Notes: generated from the letters alone by a model not told the origin. A stretch of 64,000 bases of DNA from Undaria pinnatifida (GCA_012845835.1 JABAKD010000021.1:3498206-3562205), one strand, 5' to 3'. Shown: positions 47,317-59,147, numbered from the stretch's first letter. Numbers and translations: made by a program.

Positions 47317-48655
47317 CTAAGATCGTACACACTAAAACTACACGTGTTTGTACAACATAAATAACCGTCCACTTGCTACAGTAAACAAACTGCTCTCTTC
47401 ATTTTGGTATCGGTATGTTGCTTCTACTTAGACTACCTACTATTTAATAATACATATTACAACTACACGTATTTGTACAACAACAATAGATAACCCTCCA
47501 CTTACTACAGTAAACGAACTGCTCTCTTCATTTTGGAATCGGTCTGTTGCTCCTACTTGTATTTAGTTGCTGCTGCTACTGCCTCTCTCTGTACTAGGTA
47601 TTGATGTTGTGCTACTACTACTACTTTGCGTCGTGTATAGGTACATGTGATTTCGCTCTCTTTTCTTGTGTCACCCTCTTTTGGTCTGCTCGCCTCTCTT
47701 ATTCTTCTTACTTTCAACTTTGCCCGTCCCCTGCTATTGCTACGTTTGTTTACGTTTAGTAGTTCTTGGATTATACGCTCACTTTTTATTCTGCCTTCGT
47801 TGCATTTCTGCCTCCTTAAATATGTTCCCCTCCGAAGGGAGAACGAACTTGTATATAGACTAAACTCGTTATGAAAAACCACAAATATATGATCGGTATG
47901 GAATTGAAGCCATACCCTTCTGCTATTATAAACCCAAGCCCCATTGATAACCGTACCCTATGCAGGTAGATCAAATGATAGAATATCGATTGGATGACCC
48001 GGGGATGCTCATTTACCACCCCCGCCGTAAGATCTCAGACTTACGCACATTTCTCAAGCAATATATTTGCATAGAGCTTATATTTATTATCAGACTGATA
48101 CGATGATTACACCGCCCCCGCGCGCCCACCCGTTTCCTCCGCTCTCTACGTACTCCATCCCGCGACAGGTACAAACCTTGGCATTCACATTCCTGCCGTC
48201 AGTGACACCTCCCTCTTTGCCGGGCCCTAGGGCGGAAGCCTCCGAGGGGTTTCCACGGCCTTCTCCGGCGCCGGAAGCTACGACCGCTGCGCCCTTCTTC
48301 GCGCCCAGTAATCGGAGGAACTTGACCTGTTAGGAGCGTCGACCACGCCACAGGGTAGAGAGGGGGGGGAGAGAGAGGACAACAGATAAAGAAAGAGAGA
48401 GAGGCAGACAAAGAGACAGAGAGAGACATGCAGATGAGGAGTGTTGGTATCGCTAAGGCTGAGTAGGGCCAAGGCTAAGGCTAACGTCCGCTCCAACGCA
48501 AACACCAACGTCGACATCAACACGAGCACTACCCCCCCCCTTGGATCTGAGTTCGAGCGCAAGAAAGGAAAGCCGAAAAATAATGACAACAAAAAAGCAA
48601 CGAAGAACACCATTACCGGCGAAGTTGTGCCGTAAGCGTACTTCGCTTGCACCCG
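47317..48655. other. No gene recognised
   Basis: 47330-47400 and 47450-47550 are diverged direct repeats ('aactacacgt.tttgtacaac', 'ccacttactacagtaaac.aactgctctcttcattttgg'). Nothing else identified. Confidence 0.45.
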
Positions 48656-48918
48656 TACAATGTCATTTCTGCAGGGCTGTGAGTCGGCACGACTTAAAGT
48701 CGCCGACTAGTCATTGATCGGACTATAGTCAGTCGTGAAACGGAGGTGCCGATTTTACGACTAATTGGGTTTCCATAACTGTAGGAAGGCTTTAAATGCG
48801 GGGTACAATTTTTATCGTGAAATGCTACGGGCTGCGGATACCCTTCACATACCCTGTGACACTGCAGCGCACAGCGGGAGGGGATCCACACACACACGCA
48901 CACACGGCGTAGCAGCCC

Positions 48919-49503
48919 ATCTCTGTCGACGGTGCCGACGGCGTCAGCCCGGGTGCATCCAATGCCAACGCTGAGGGCGGAGATCCCGTCGGCGATGTTG
49001 TGGCCATTATCGGCCCGCGGACCACCTTGGCGAGTGCCCTCGACCCCGAAACTGTGCTCTACCGCGTTAAGCATAAGCAGCGGCGCAGCATGACGCTCAG
49101 ATCCAACAGCCCGCTGTCGAAGTTTTTCATGGTATACCTCAAGGACTCGCTCCCTGGCATAGCCGTGTGCAAGCTTTGCAAGGCGAATGGCGATTTCGCC
49201 GATGCCGAGGTTAGGTTCGGTTCCCCTACCCATTGGAGGCAGCATCTAGACACGAAGAGGAAAGGGCATCGCGAGGCCCTGAAAGATCATGACGCGCGTG
49301 GGGCGGCCAGCAAAGGCGGGGGGCAGTGGCAGGGCCTCGCGCGAGAAGGATGCGGGGAGCATCATCGCCTACATGGACGGCATCGAGCCATTCTCGAGCA
49401 AGATGGTTCGGTTCATCATGGACCACTTAACTAGTCGATGGTTTAGGACTTGCGGTCGCCATCCACGCGCGCGTTTCGCGCAAGGTTGGGAGAGACATTA
49501 CTA
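48919..49503 (+). pseudogene. BED-finger, hAT-like transposase fragment, frameshifted
   Basis: A possible acceptor 'cgtagcag' precedes an open frame with ordinary protein composition. It contains 'KFFMVYLKDSLPGIAVCKLC', then 'WRQHLDTKRKGH': a C-x2-C followed by His residues, as in BED zinc fingers. After about 49320 the sense moves to another frame ('GSIIAYMDGIEPFSSKMVRF', a helix plausible for hAT proteins) and near 49435 to a third ('GLAVAIHARVSRKVGRDI'), ending TAA at 49501-49503. Family knowledge: BED fingers bind DNA in hAT-superfamily transposases. The frame changes suggest a dead gene; undetected introns are the alternative. Direct repeats around 48690 and 50150 flank it. Confidence 0.55.
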
Positions 49504-49664
49504 ACCGAACATAATCACGGAGGGGTCCAATACATTTTCTTCTGGGGATCATTTTCGCACCGCTATCTTGTTGCATGAGTTCGATTTTTCGTTCGTATCC
49601 CCGCCAGGTAGTATTCCGACTCGACCAATTGCCGTCACATTCCTCTGGTCGGGGATAGATTCTA

Positions 49665-49850
49665 TAAAAATATTTTAAGGACGTCAGCCGTGAGTTCGAC
49701 GAATTTCGGGTCAATACTCATTTTTGCAAGCTGCGTTGTTGGTAATTGTAATATACTATATGGGTGAGCTTTTTATTGGGAGGGGTCCAATTTTTTGTCC
49801 ACCATAATGGTTAGTGTTGGTATTTTTTACCCGGTACATGCCTTGTACTT
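49665..49850 (-). repeat. R2 copy
   Basis: 'tataaaaatattttaaggac' then 'gtcagccgtgagttcgacga', matching the 464-bp array, followed by the same flank ('gggtgagctttttattggga', 'gttagtgttggtatttt'). Confidence 0.88.
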
Positions 49851-50137
49851 CTCGTTTTCGTGTATTTCTTGTGTAACTGAAACCTGCCTTGTTCTTCGTT
49901 TGAAACTTATGTGAATCCAGGCATTTTTTTTTCGCGCTTTCCTTGCGTAAAATGAAGCCTAATAGCGTATTTTGCGCCTCCGGTGGCGCCTTCAGCGGGA
50001 CTCTCCGAAGGTGCCCCCGGCGGGCCCTCCGGGGGCGCCTCTAGCGGGGCTCCCGCGGCCGGGGGAGGCTTTTTGGTTCGCTTCGCTCGCCTGACTTTAG
50101 CCGGCAAGTTCGCCAGCCGACTTACCGACTAAACTCA

Positions 50138-50160
50138 GCTAGTCGGCTTCGCCGACTAGC
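50138..50160. other. Perfect 10-bp stem hairpin, TTC loop
   Basis: GCTAGTCGGC, TTC, GCCGACTAGC. The block 'gccgactag..gacta..agtcgtgaa' downstream repeats that at 48695-48740, so it is probably part of a transposon end. Confidence 0.75.
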
Positions 50161-50224
50161 GACTATTTATTAGTCGTGAATGAAACCGACCCACAGTCCT
50201 ACATTTTTGGAGCCGCGCATCTTC

Positions 50225-50345
50225 AAAAAGTAACGCATCTGCAAAAACGCGCGACCGGAGTATCACGCAGCTTGCAAATATAAGTACGGACCACCCAACT
50301 GATCGAACTCACAGCTGACGTATTTAAAACGATTAAAGTAAACTA
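50225..50345 (+). repeat. R1/R2-related end
   Basis: 'cgcgcgaccggagtatcacg' then 'cagcttgcaaatataagta' and 'tgatcgaactcacagctgac'. The ATG is ATA here. It has the R1 upstream block joined to an R2-like small frame, an intermediate form. Confidence 0.8.
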
Positions 50346-50349
50346 TATA

Positions 50350-51734
50350 TATTTTTGCTAGGGGGAGGGGGGGGGGGTGGATTCGTGTTTTTCTATCAAA
50401 TGAAAAAAGGCGACACTCAACACAACACCACTCGTCGAACCTGGCGGTCTGCCGGTCCTAACGCCGCCGCCGCCTCCTGCCATCGCTGCTCCACGTCGGT
50501 CGCCGGACCCCCCCCCTGAAACCCCGGTCGCCCAAACCCCACCCCCGGCAGCAAAATCCCAACAAACCGAAAACCCCACCAACCAGCAGACGAAAAATAA
50601 AACATTTTTTTAACCCGACAGAGCGGGGGGGGGGAAACAAGAACAAGAGAGACGAACAAAGAAACGAGGCACAAGCAGTTAGTACGAAGGCAGGGGACAA
50701 GGGGAAGGAGGCGGGAGACAGGGGACGTCTGCAAGATACCGTACATTTGCATGCAAGGTAAACAACAGTGTGCTTCGAAGTATGATTTGTAATATTTGGG
50801 TAATCTGTATGCCATCCTGCGTGTTTTGGGCTTTCCGGAAGAAGGAAGACGGGCAACCAAAACACTGTTCGCGTGTGCCAGACACAACTGGGGGGGGGGG
50901 GGGGGGGGGGGGGTACTCAGTTTGTGCATGGCCGAAGTGGTATGACCGTAGACCCTCGCATCCCTACTATACCGGGAGCAGAGCACGTCGGGTTTTCACC
51001 AACCAGGCACACACTGCTTGGGGGGGAGGGGGGGGATAAAAACATTAAAAACGAATCGAACAAAATGTACAAACCAAAGCGTCTGAAATTTTTGCATCCT
51101 GTTTGGCATGAAACCAGTTTAGCACCAAAGCAAGCGTCCATCAAAAACGCGAATGACATTATACACACATTAGTTTCGAAAATATAACAGAAAGAAAAAA
51201 AAAAACTGTTAGTGAAAACCAGTGTGTATTTTGCGTGCCGCGGCCTCCGTATCCGTCGAAACCCTGGTCCAATCCCTGGCGAAGAAGGCAAACGAGCGAG
51301 AGCGAGACAGCAAGCAAAACAGAACAGCAGCCAGCAGGAGTTCTGCCGCCTGAAAGGCCGACACGAGAGGTACGGGTGGGGACGAGCGGAGGGGACGAAT
51401 AAGGGGTATCGCATCAGATGACAACCAAGACGAAAGGGGCAGCGCTACTACTAAAACAGCGGCAGCAGCGGCAGTGGTGTTGCAGCAGCAGGGCTACTGC
51501 AACACCACTGGGTTTGAGGTTTTGGTTGGGGGGGCACCCACACGTGAGTGTAGACATGCTTCGACGGGTGCCACGCTAGAACCACCAGGTAGCACTTAAC
51601 GCCTGTACAACTAGAAACCCGTTCTTGGGACAATTTACTTTGATTTAGCATAGAGAAGGGTTTGGGGGCTCTCTAAAGGGGCTTCATGGCCAATCGCCCT
51701 ATTGATATAATCCAGGGGAAAATCATACATCTTC
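50350..51734. other. G-rich tracts and repeat X; no gene recognised
   Basis: Poly-G at 50890-50913 and a repeat X copy at 50940-51020 ('gtagaccctcgcatccctac', 'gagcacgtcgggttttcacc'). Open frames on the minus strand run through these. Confidence 0.5.
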
Positions 51735-51840
51735 AAAGAGTAAAAACGCGCGACCGAAGCATCATGCAGCTTGAAAATATGAGTTATCAACCCTCAAATT
51801 GATCGAACTCAAAGCTGACGTATCTGAAACGTCCAAAAAA
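51735..51840 (+). repeat. R1/R2-related end
   Basis: 'cgcgcgaccgaagcatcatg' then 'cagcttgaaaatatgagtta' and 'tgatcgaactcaaagctgac', ending in a poly-A run. Closest to 50225-50345. Confidence 0.8.
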
Positions 51841-52034
51841 AAAAAAAAAAAAATAGTGCCGACCAACGGGACTGACTCTCCAATTGGGGAACTCCACTAC
51901 CCGATGTAATTACATTTAAAAAACTTCATTCGACGTATACCTGTAGGCCGTGGGGTGGGGCTCATCACATTGCACGTCTCTCGCTTCTTCGGCAGTAAGG
52001 TTTTCGGGTTCGGTACAGCAGAGGTCCGTCCCCC

Positions 52035-52175
52035 TACAAAGCGGTCTGAGAAAGGCGGTATCCCTATATAAGGCGGTATCCCGATACAAGGCGGTCGAAA
52101 TCGCTTGGCGCGACTGGGGAACTGCACTGATAACCCGGAACGAACAAGGCGGCTTTCCTCTATAAGGCCGTTGTA
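52035..52175. mobile_element. MITE family M-like element with 'ggcggt' units
   Basis: Ends TACAAAGCGG and GGCCGTTGTA are imperfect inverted repeats; the core 'cgaaatcgcttggcgcgac' matches family M, with 'tataaggcggtatcc' units replacing 'tatagtgcgggt'. Confidence 0.65.
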
Positions 52176-52281
52176 TTGCTCACGCGCACTGGCCCGCCGC
52201 ATTACAAGGGAAACCCCCACCGCTGTATGGATCTGCTAAATTAAGAAGACTGGCACATGCTACGGTAAAGGTTGGTGAAGG

Positions 52282-53130
52282 TTGCAGCAACCATTGTTTT
52301 TGCCTTCTGAGGGTGGTGACTTGACGGAAAAAAAAAACTCTATACCTCAGACCGGTGACAATAGAAAGCCGATAGTTTGGCCAAAACGTTTGCAAACTGT
52401 TTTGGGTGGTTATCTGCTGAAAGATTCCGGGTATCGTCGCTTTGGGGAAAATATGACTAAAAAGTTTTTCTCTTCTTACTCTTTTTTGGGTCATGCGGTC
52501 CAACAGGCCAATTTCTCTATGTTTCATCAAGTCTTGATCAACACTGCCCACCAAACACGATCGACCTTCGATCTCGAGATAGAGACAACCCATAGTCACT
52601 CCTCTTCGTTCCGGACAAGTCACATGAGTGTAGGTGACAGCGCTGAAGAGTTAATCTCGATCCATGCCGTAGGGTGTGAGAGGTTGCTTGTTTTGTCCTG
52701 TGGTCTTCCGTCACATCCTCTCAACATTCTGTTTTTCGCCCGTTGGGAGACGATAGAGTTTTTGTCTCAGTTTTCTACACACCAGCCGCCAAATGTGTCT
52801 TTGACAGAAGCCTGATCGGCGCCCGCCACAAATCACCGGCCGTAGAGTGAGGCTGTACACCAAGGGGGGGTCGGAGCCCCTAATGAGCTCGCCACGTTCA
52901 GAGTTCACGACGTTGTCGTTGATTTCGTCTGATCCAAGATCTGCTTGAGAATTTCTCAGGCCGATGTTGGCCAAGATCGCCGCGAGAAATCGTTTCGTTC
53001 CGGAATTCTGGAGAGTTTCAAAACATATTTCTGCCAAATTGGGTCCATAGGCGGACCATTCAGGCAAAGTTTGGCTGGGATCTTCCGAAATTTCAAGCTT
53101 TTGGCCTTCCATTGTCACCGGCCTCACCCA
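52282..53130. other. Overlapping open frames on both strands, unrecognised
   Basis: A 177-codon plus frame (52282-52815) and a 138-codon minus frame (52711-53127, with 'PEWSAYGPNLAEICFETLQN') have fairly even amino acid composition, but I recognise no domain and the edges contain dispersed repeat. One may be a real or decayed exon. Confidence 0.25.
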
Positions 53131-53639
53131 AAAAAGACATTGTTTTCGTTTTGGAGTAAACCGATAGTGCTACTCTATGAGCAGACTCATCGCCTCGGTA
53201 CAAGAAAAAAGACATTACTGCTCGAGCCAAGGACAAGCCACCAGAATCTTCCAGGAATCTGCAACGGAGGTCTACCACGCGAGACACGGATGAGCCGACC
53301 TCCTGAATGTTCCCCACGAACAGCTCCCGGAACGATGACGGGGCTTGGAGGGGTTTGGACAGAGGTTTCGACGGACGCAGCAGGCGTGTTGGTACCGGGG
53401 ATATGGTATCCACACTATTTGCCAAACGTAAAAAAAAACACAACGTCATTCCAACCACTTTGGGTTAAGGAGCACTCAGACTTCCCCCCCCCGAAAAAAA
53501 CTGCCACATCTATCGAACCAGGCGTCGCCTCTACGACAAAATTCGGGTGCCCATCCCTACAAGAGCCCACGGTTCTTCGAACCACGTTTCACATAATGTA
53601 CAACACTGCAGAACTAAAACCGCTTCTGTTTTTATTTTT

Positions 53640-54335
53640 TTCTCTTTCTTTTTTTTGATCCTCCGGCGGATGGGAAGAGAAAAAAAAAAAGCTTGAGCTC
53701 ACCACACTTCCACGTACTTTTTACACACGTCGTTATGTCGATTTAACTCAACGGCATTCGCAATTCCAGCGCTAGCTCGCGTGTCCTTGGGTTCCCGATT
53801 AAAGCGATAGCGCGAGCTGTCCCTATCGGTGGTCCCCGTTACCACCGCAAAAAAGACAGTTGCAACCAGAAACAAGAGGGATCACCCCACGGTAGGTGCT
53901 GCTAGCTTTTCGGATAGATGGTTTGAGATCCTCGAGTGCTGACCTATCGGTTAGCATGAAAACTTCACAAGGATATTTGTGTTACGACTACTAATTGCTG
54001 TAGCGCATACCGTATATGACAGTGTATAACACCCCCCCCTGGTTGTGGCTATCTCCACCGAAACTGACCCTCAGGGGACAGGCCGGGTCGACATACACAC
54101 GCATCCGTATATACAACGGCAGCTTGCGCTGCCGGGGTTGTAACGAAGACCACTGATGGGGACAGCTTACGCTATACCTACAATGGGACCCGAAGGGTGC
54201 GCCAGCTAGCGTTGGGCTGCGAAAGCAACTGAGGTAAATCGACACACGACGCGTTTGAAAATACGTGGAAGTGTGGTGAGCTAAAGCTTTATTTTTCCCC
54301 ATCCGCCGGAGGATAAAAAAAAAACAAGGAAAAAA
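53640..54335. repeat. Inverted pair of repeat Z copies
   Basis: A plus copy at about 53650-53850 and a minus copy at about 54115-54330 face each other around some 270 bases. Both include 'tccgccgg', 'cacttccacgta' and 'cgctagct'. It could be a foldback element or two chance insertions. Confidence 0.8.
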
Positions 54336-54569
54336 AAAACTGGTATGAAATGCTGAGCCGGTTTCCTCCGAAACCAGCGCCGCACGAATAACGGTGGCGG
54401 CTTTGGAAGGATGTCGTCGAGATCTTTCCATAGACGTGTGGCTGACTAGGTTTGATTTCGTACTGATCGACGATTTTGGAATCATACGATTTCGTATCTC
54501 AACCAATGTCGCCCTTTAGCCTACTCCCTTTACAATTTCGTTGCAGGTGTCGTTGTTTATATACCTATA

Positions 54570-55195
54570 TTTCTGGTACGATTTCGTACCAACGTCGCTG
54601 TCTTGCCTGTTTCCGGTACGGTTTCGTGTGGAATGTCGCTGCTTTTGCCTGTGCACGTTCTTCTCTGATTTCGTACCCATGTCGTTGTTTATGCCCAATT
54701 CCCGTACGAGATTTCGTACTAAAGGTCGCTGTCTCTGACTGTTTTGGTACGATTTGGTAGCAAAGGTCGTTATTGTTGGCTGTTTGTGGTACGATGCCGT
54801 GCTAATACCGCTCTTTTGCTTGTTTCTGGTACGATTTTGTACTATTGATGTCGTTTGTTTGCTTGCTTCTGGTACGAATTCGTACCAAAGGTCGCTGTTC
54901 TTCACTGTTGCCGGTACGATTTCGTACACATGTCGCCGTTTTGCTTTATGCCGGTACGATTTCGTACCAAAGGTCACCGTTGTTGCTGTTTCGGGTGCGA
55001 TTTCGTACTAAAGTCGCCGTTTTGCATGTTTCCGGTATGATTTTGTACCAATGTCGATGTTTTGTTTGTTTCCTCGGTATGACTTTGTACCAAAGGTCGC
55101 TATTTTTCTATGGTACGATTTAGTACCATTTTTTCGTTCGATCCGCCTGTTTCTCGTTCGATTTCGTACCAAAGGTCGCTGTTTCTGTCTAAATC
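54570..55195 (+). repeat. Minisatellite built on palindrome GGTACGATTTCGTACC
   Basis: About thirteen units of roughly 45-50 bases: palindrome, then 'aaaggtcgctgtt' and a variable 'ttgcctgtttc' spacer. The palindrome is perfect at 54575-54590 and in several other units, with single changes elsewhere. Translated frames are meaningless repeats. Confidence 0.92.
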
Positions 55196-56085
55196 TATGC
55201 AATAGTTCCGCATGGGTGCCGGCATACGCCGGCGCCCATGCTTCGGGTAGGGCAAGGCAGCACTTCGAATTCTTCGATTCAATACTTGATAGAGGACAAA
55301 AAGTCACCACACACAATCGTAGTCTGAACGTACAGTATGTAAGGTAATGCCAAGAGTTCGATATAGACTAACAATCATAACAACGTACTACTAATAATAG
55401 CTACCCTTCTTTATGTTAATCCGATTCCGAGCTTCATTCATCAGATTTCGATCGGATAAATCCGAGCACACGCCGACTGACCCTTTAGTCTGGCGACGAA
55501 ACGTGTCGAGTGCGTTTCTTATGATAGTTTTATTCGATCAAGCATCCGTGGCCAGTAAGGTGACTGACCATGTCCGCTGCGTGTAATCGGAGAAATTGTG
55601 CATGGACCTTTCGGCATAATACAACAGCAGTCAGTCCAAATCGAGTCGATCGGTGCAACTGGCTTGGGTATCGTATTATTACAGCAGCAGTAATACACTT
55701 TACTTCTTTTCTTTTCCCAAACCCATTTATTGTGATGCTCGCATTACTCTCGCCCTCCCACTGCAGTAGTATAACTTAGATCCGGGGTCATATAGCGGGC
55801 TCCCCTCCCCGCCCCCCACTACGGCACCTGCCCTAATTTTTATCGCGAGAAGAATTCAGCATTTTGTTCCCTTGTAGATTCGGGTCAAATTGTACCTATC
55901 CACGCGACTAGGCGATTTCAGCAGTTAATTGGTCTATTTTTTTCCCATTTATTTCGGCAAATTAATAAAGCCAACAAAGCTCACAACGGTGGTCATTTAA
56001 CTCAAGGACCAACGCTAGTATTGATAGTAGTATTCGAGTGTAACCCCACTAGGCCACCGGTGCGACCGGCTCTATATCACTCACT
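55196..56085. other. No gene recognised
   Basis: Ordinary AT-rich sequence. 'gggtgccggcatacgccggcgccc' at 55214-55237 is a strong hairpin. Confidence 0.4.
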
Positions 56086-56388
56086 GCCCCGCTGGCGTAT
56101 CAGGTCATATCCTCGAGCCTGGTATAGATCAGCTTCGTGAGTTTGAATCCCCCCGAGTGCGTACTCGTACATTTTTTCGTCTTGTGCACTAACTGACTTG
56201 CTGAAAGCGCGAGAGCGTGAGTTAGCGACACTCGATGAAAAATCGACGAACAGCGGGTGCTGACCCCTATGCGCCAATAGAAATGAAGGCAATAACCGGG
56301 GGGAAGAAGGGAAGGACGACACCTGTGACCACGGCTTGTGTGTCCAGAAGCTGGAAAGTAGGAGTGTGCCAAAAAAAACATAAAAAAA
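56086..56388 (+). mobile_element. tRNA-derived SINE, copy 1, with 7-bp target duplication
   Basis: Starts GCCCCGCTGGCGTATCAGG (A box 'tggcgtatcagg'), B box 'gagtttgaatccc', a body of about 220 bases shared with 57651-57953, and two A runs at the 3' end. ACTCACT lies directly before (56079-56085) and directly after (56389-56395). No coding capacity is expected; minus-strand frames here are shadows. Confidence 0.92.
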
Positions 56389-57650
56389 ACTCACTAGAAG
56401 AGGTGAGCAATCAGCAATCAGCAGCAATAAGGAGCACGTCAAGTACGAAGCAACACAAACTTATTTGTCAGTTACGTACCAACTCACGACCGCTTGCAAT
56501 TGACCGGCAAACGATCACAGCAACGGAGTCAGGGACCACAGCAACAACAAAGCACGCCATCCTACTGTTTACTTACCACCACCTTCGTGTGGCGTAGCTT
56601 AGCAACAAGAAGATGAACTTGTAGAATACAACCCTCGAGGCCCCGGGGACGCAGCCACTCGCAATGCTGCTGTGTGGCTTTTCCTGGCGCGGGAATCGTA
56701 ACCACTACTACCTCCTCCTCGTTTAGTCATGCGTGCGCTTGCCACGTCTGTATCCATGTATGAATATACGTGTACCTACCGAAATTCAACAAACAAATGC
56801 ACTAATACGATCCCTACCGCAGTACCATGGAGATTTCTTTACAGTAATTTTATCATTTGTTTTGGGACAAAATATGATGCCAATTTGGAAGTAATGTCTT
56901 GCCAAGTTTATTTGATCAACTACTCCATGTACCAAGATTTTTTTTTTTTTTTTTTTTTTTTCTATCCTCCGGCGGATAGCTCACCACACTTCCACGTATT
57001 TTCATACGCGTCGTGTGTCGATTTAACTCAGCTGCTTTCGCAGCCCAACGCTAGATCCCAAGAATAACTGGAGAGTACCGTTCGAACTACAATTTTTTGC
57101 GCGCTTCTCGCTTGGACGGCGGCCTTCGAACAAAGTGATTTGACCGAGAAATCCTACAGCACTGCCCACTGAGCTATACTTAATCACTCGACTCAGTAGC
57201 TGTGGGTAGTGCTACTACAACACCAGTACCAATCACAGCAGCGTGCAGCCGTCGCCGTATGCCGTGCGCAGAATCGGCAACGCGAGCGCTTTTCGCTCGG
57301 CCCCCGGCGTGGCGGGGAATAGTGAACAATTGCAAATCCCACCCAGCTCGAGAGCATTGCAAGCAACGAATTGGCTGCTGCTCGCCTGTCAGGTGTATTG
57401 CTGTACATACTGCTGCATTGCTGTACTGCTGTACTGGGTAGGTTCATGGGTGGATGGTGGGTGGTGGGTGGGTGGTGGACGGCGGCTCGCTCGCTCCCCG
57501 AGATGGCCGCATGTCGTCAAAAAATTAAACTTCCCTTGTCTGTTTCCTGTTTCGTACAAGGTTCTCAAGAACCAATCAACTAACTGCTCCCGCGTACCAG
57601 GTGTACTGCTGCACGTACTGCTGCACGCTACCGTACTGCTGTATGTAGTC
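56389..57650. other. Intergenic, with a repeat Z fragment
   Basis: 56945-57062 is a truncated repeat Z copy ('atcctccggcggatagctca', 'cgtgtgtcgatttaactcag') after a T run. On the minus strand near 57125-57180 'tatagctcagtgggcagtgc' looks like an A box, but a full tRNA is not present. Confidence 0.55.
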
Positions 57651-57953
57651 GCCCCGGTGGCGTATCAGGTTATTCTCGAGCCTGGTGTAGGTCAGTTTCG
57701 TGAGTTCGAATCCCCCCGAGTGCATACTCGTATAAATTCGTGGGGACTTTTCTTGCGCACAAATTGACTTGCGGAAAGCGCGAGAGCGTGAGTTAGCGAC
57801 ACTCGATGAAAAATCGACGAGCAGTGGGATTGCTGAACCCTATGCGCGATAAAAATTGAAGGCAAGAACTGGGGGGAAGAAGGGACGACACCTGTGACCA
57901 CGGCTTGTTCAGGAGCTGGAATGAAGATGTGTGCGAAACAAACAAAAAAAAAA
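57651..57953 (+). mobile_element. tRNA-derived SINE, copy 2
   Basis: GCCCCGGTGGCGTATCAGG, then 'ctcgagcctggtgtaggtca', B box 'gagttcgaatccc', and the same body as copy 1 ('gcgagagcgtgagttagcga', 'gacacctgtgaccacggctt'), ending in an A run. No convincing target duplication could be found. The near-perfect B box suggests it is the better-preserved copy. Confidence 0.92.
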
Positions 57954-58234
57954 GGTAGAAAAGGTTTGGTCGGTGGGTGGGTGGAGGGTGCACTGCTGCA
58001 TCGTCCGGGGTGGGTTGGTGGGTGGGCCGTTCCGTACGTAGAGAGTCTTTTTTCGTCTTGTGGGAGATGAACCTTATTTTTTGTTTCTAAAATACCGGCC
58101 GACCACTGGGGCTTGGGAGTGCCACCGTCCCCACTGCTGCACTCCTCTGTAGTTTGCTACCGTACGTACTGCTGTGTTGCGATTTATCGGCCCGCCCGAT
58201 TTATGGGATCCCTTCCGCAATATCCGAACTCCGC

Positions 58235-58400
58235 TGAAATATATCATCCCCCAAAAAAATATCTGATCCCCCCCCAAAAATATCTGATCCCCCCCCTAAA
58301 ATATCTGTTTCCCCCCTGAAATATCCGATCCCCCCCTAAAATATATGACCCCCCCCTGAAATATATGATCCCACCCTGAAATATATGACCCCCCCCTCCG
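58235..58400 (+). repeat. 20-base minisatellite 'atatctgatccccccc'
   Basis: About eight units of 'aaaatatctgatcccccccc' with small changes. Confidence 0.9.
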
Positions 58401-58689
58401 CCTCAAACGGCCGGATGATTACCTACGAACAAGGGTGAATTATTGCCCTTCTGTATTCTATCAGAGAGCGGGGTGATATGTTGAAGTGGGTGGGAAATCG
58501 CAACACCCTCCGCGCACCCCGATTACTGAGCCGAATGGAAACGACACACAACAGTAGTAGCTACGATAGGGCGTGCGCTTGGAGGCGGCCATGAAAAAAG
58601 CATCGTCGGGAAGTATTTTAGATGCCGATTTGGAAATGTTGTCCCTTCTTGATTCGTTCAAGCCCTACATATGCCAAGATCCAACAATA

Positions 58690-58812
58690 GCTCGGGCGTT
58701 CGTATACCGCCCAAGTTAAAAAACGCACTTCTCGCTTGTCTCGCTCAGCGTCTATCCGCGTAAAAAAAAAACGCACTTCTCGCTTGTCTCACTCAGCGTC
58801 TATCCGCGTTAA
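58690..58812 (+). repeat. Short direct duplication
   Basis: 'cgcacttctcgcttgtctc.ctcagcgtctatccgcgt' occurs twice in tandem (58723 and 58771). Confidence 0.9.
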
Positions 58813-58884
58813 CGTTGAGGTGTGGAACGGATACGTCAGGGCGAGGGACGTTGGACCCGACCCCCGAAGACGGCGTAATATATG

Positions 58885-59145
58885 TGTATACCATTTCGTA
58901 CCAATGTCCTATCCGCCTGTTTCTCGCCCGATTTCGTACTGTTCGAAAACTTGTGGTTCGAGATCGTACTAGAAAGGGGTTAGCCAACAACATTTTACAA
59001 TGGGTACGAAATCTTACCCAGGAAGAAAGTTGATAAAACTGACCACATTATTGGTACGAAATCGTACTCGCAATTAATTGCCTAATAGTACGAAGAAAAC
59101 GTGCTGGCAACTGCCGAACAGAGTACGAAATCGTACAAAAAATAC
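58885..59145. repeat. Scattered units of the GTACGAAATCGTAC palindrome
   Basis: Several 'gtacgaaatc.tac' or 'tttcgtac' palindromic words, related to the array at 54570-55195 but with irregular spacing. 59148 onward is an R1 copy that seems to have inserted next to one. Confidence 0.75.
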
Positions 59146-59147
59146 GG

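Noticed and set aside
54516-54977. Open frames of 90-150 codons across the palindromic satellite
   Set aside because: Direct translations of the repeat unit, present on both strands because the unit is palindromic.
57125-57186. Possible minus-strand tRNA with a good A box
   Set aside because: The distance to the only B-box-like word is too short and no stems pair.
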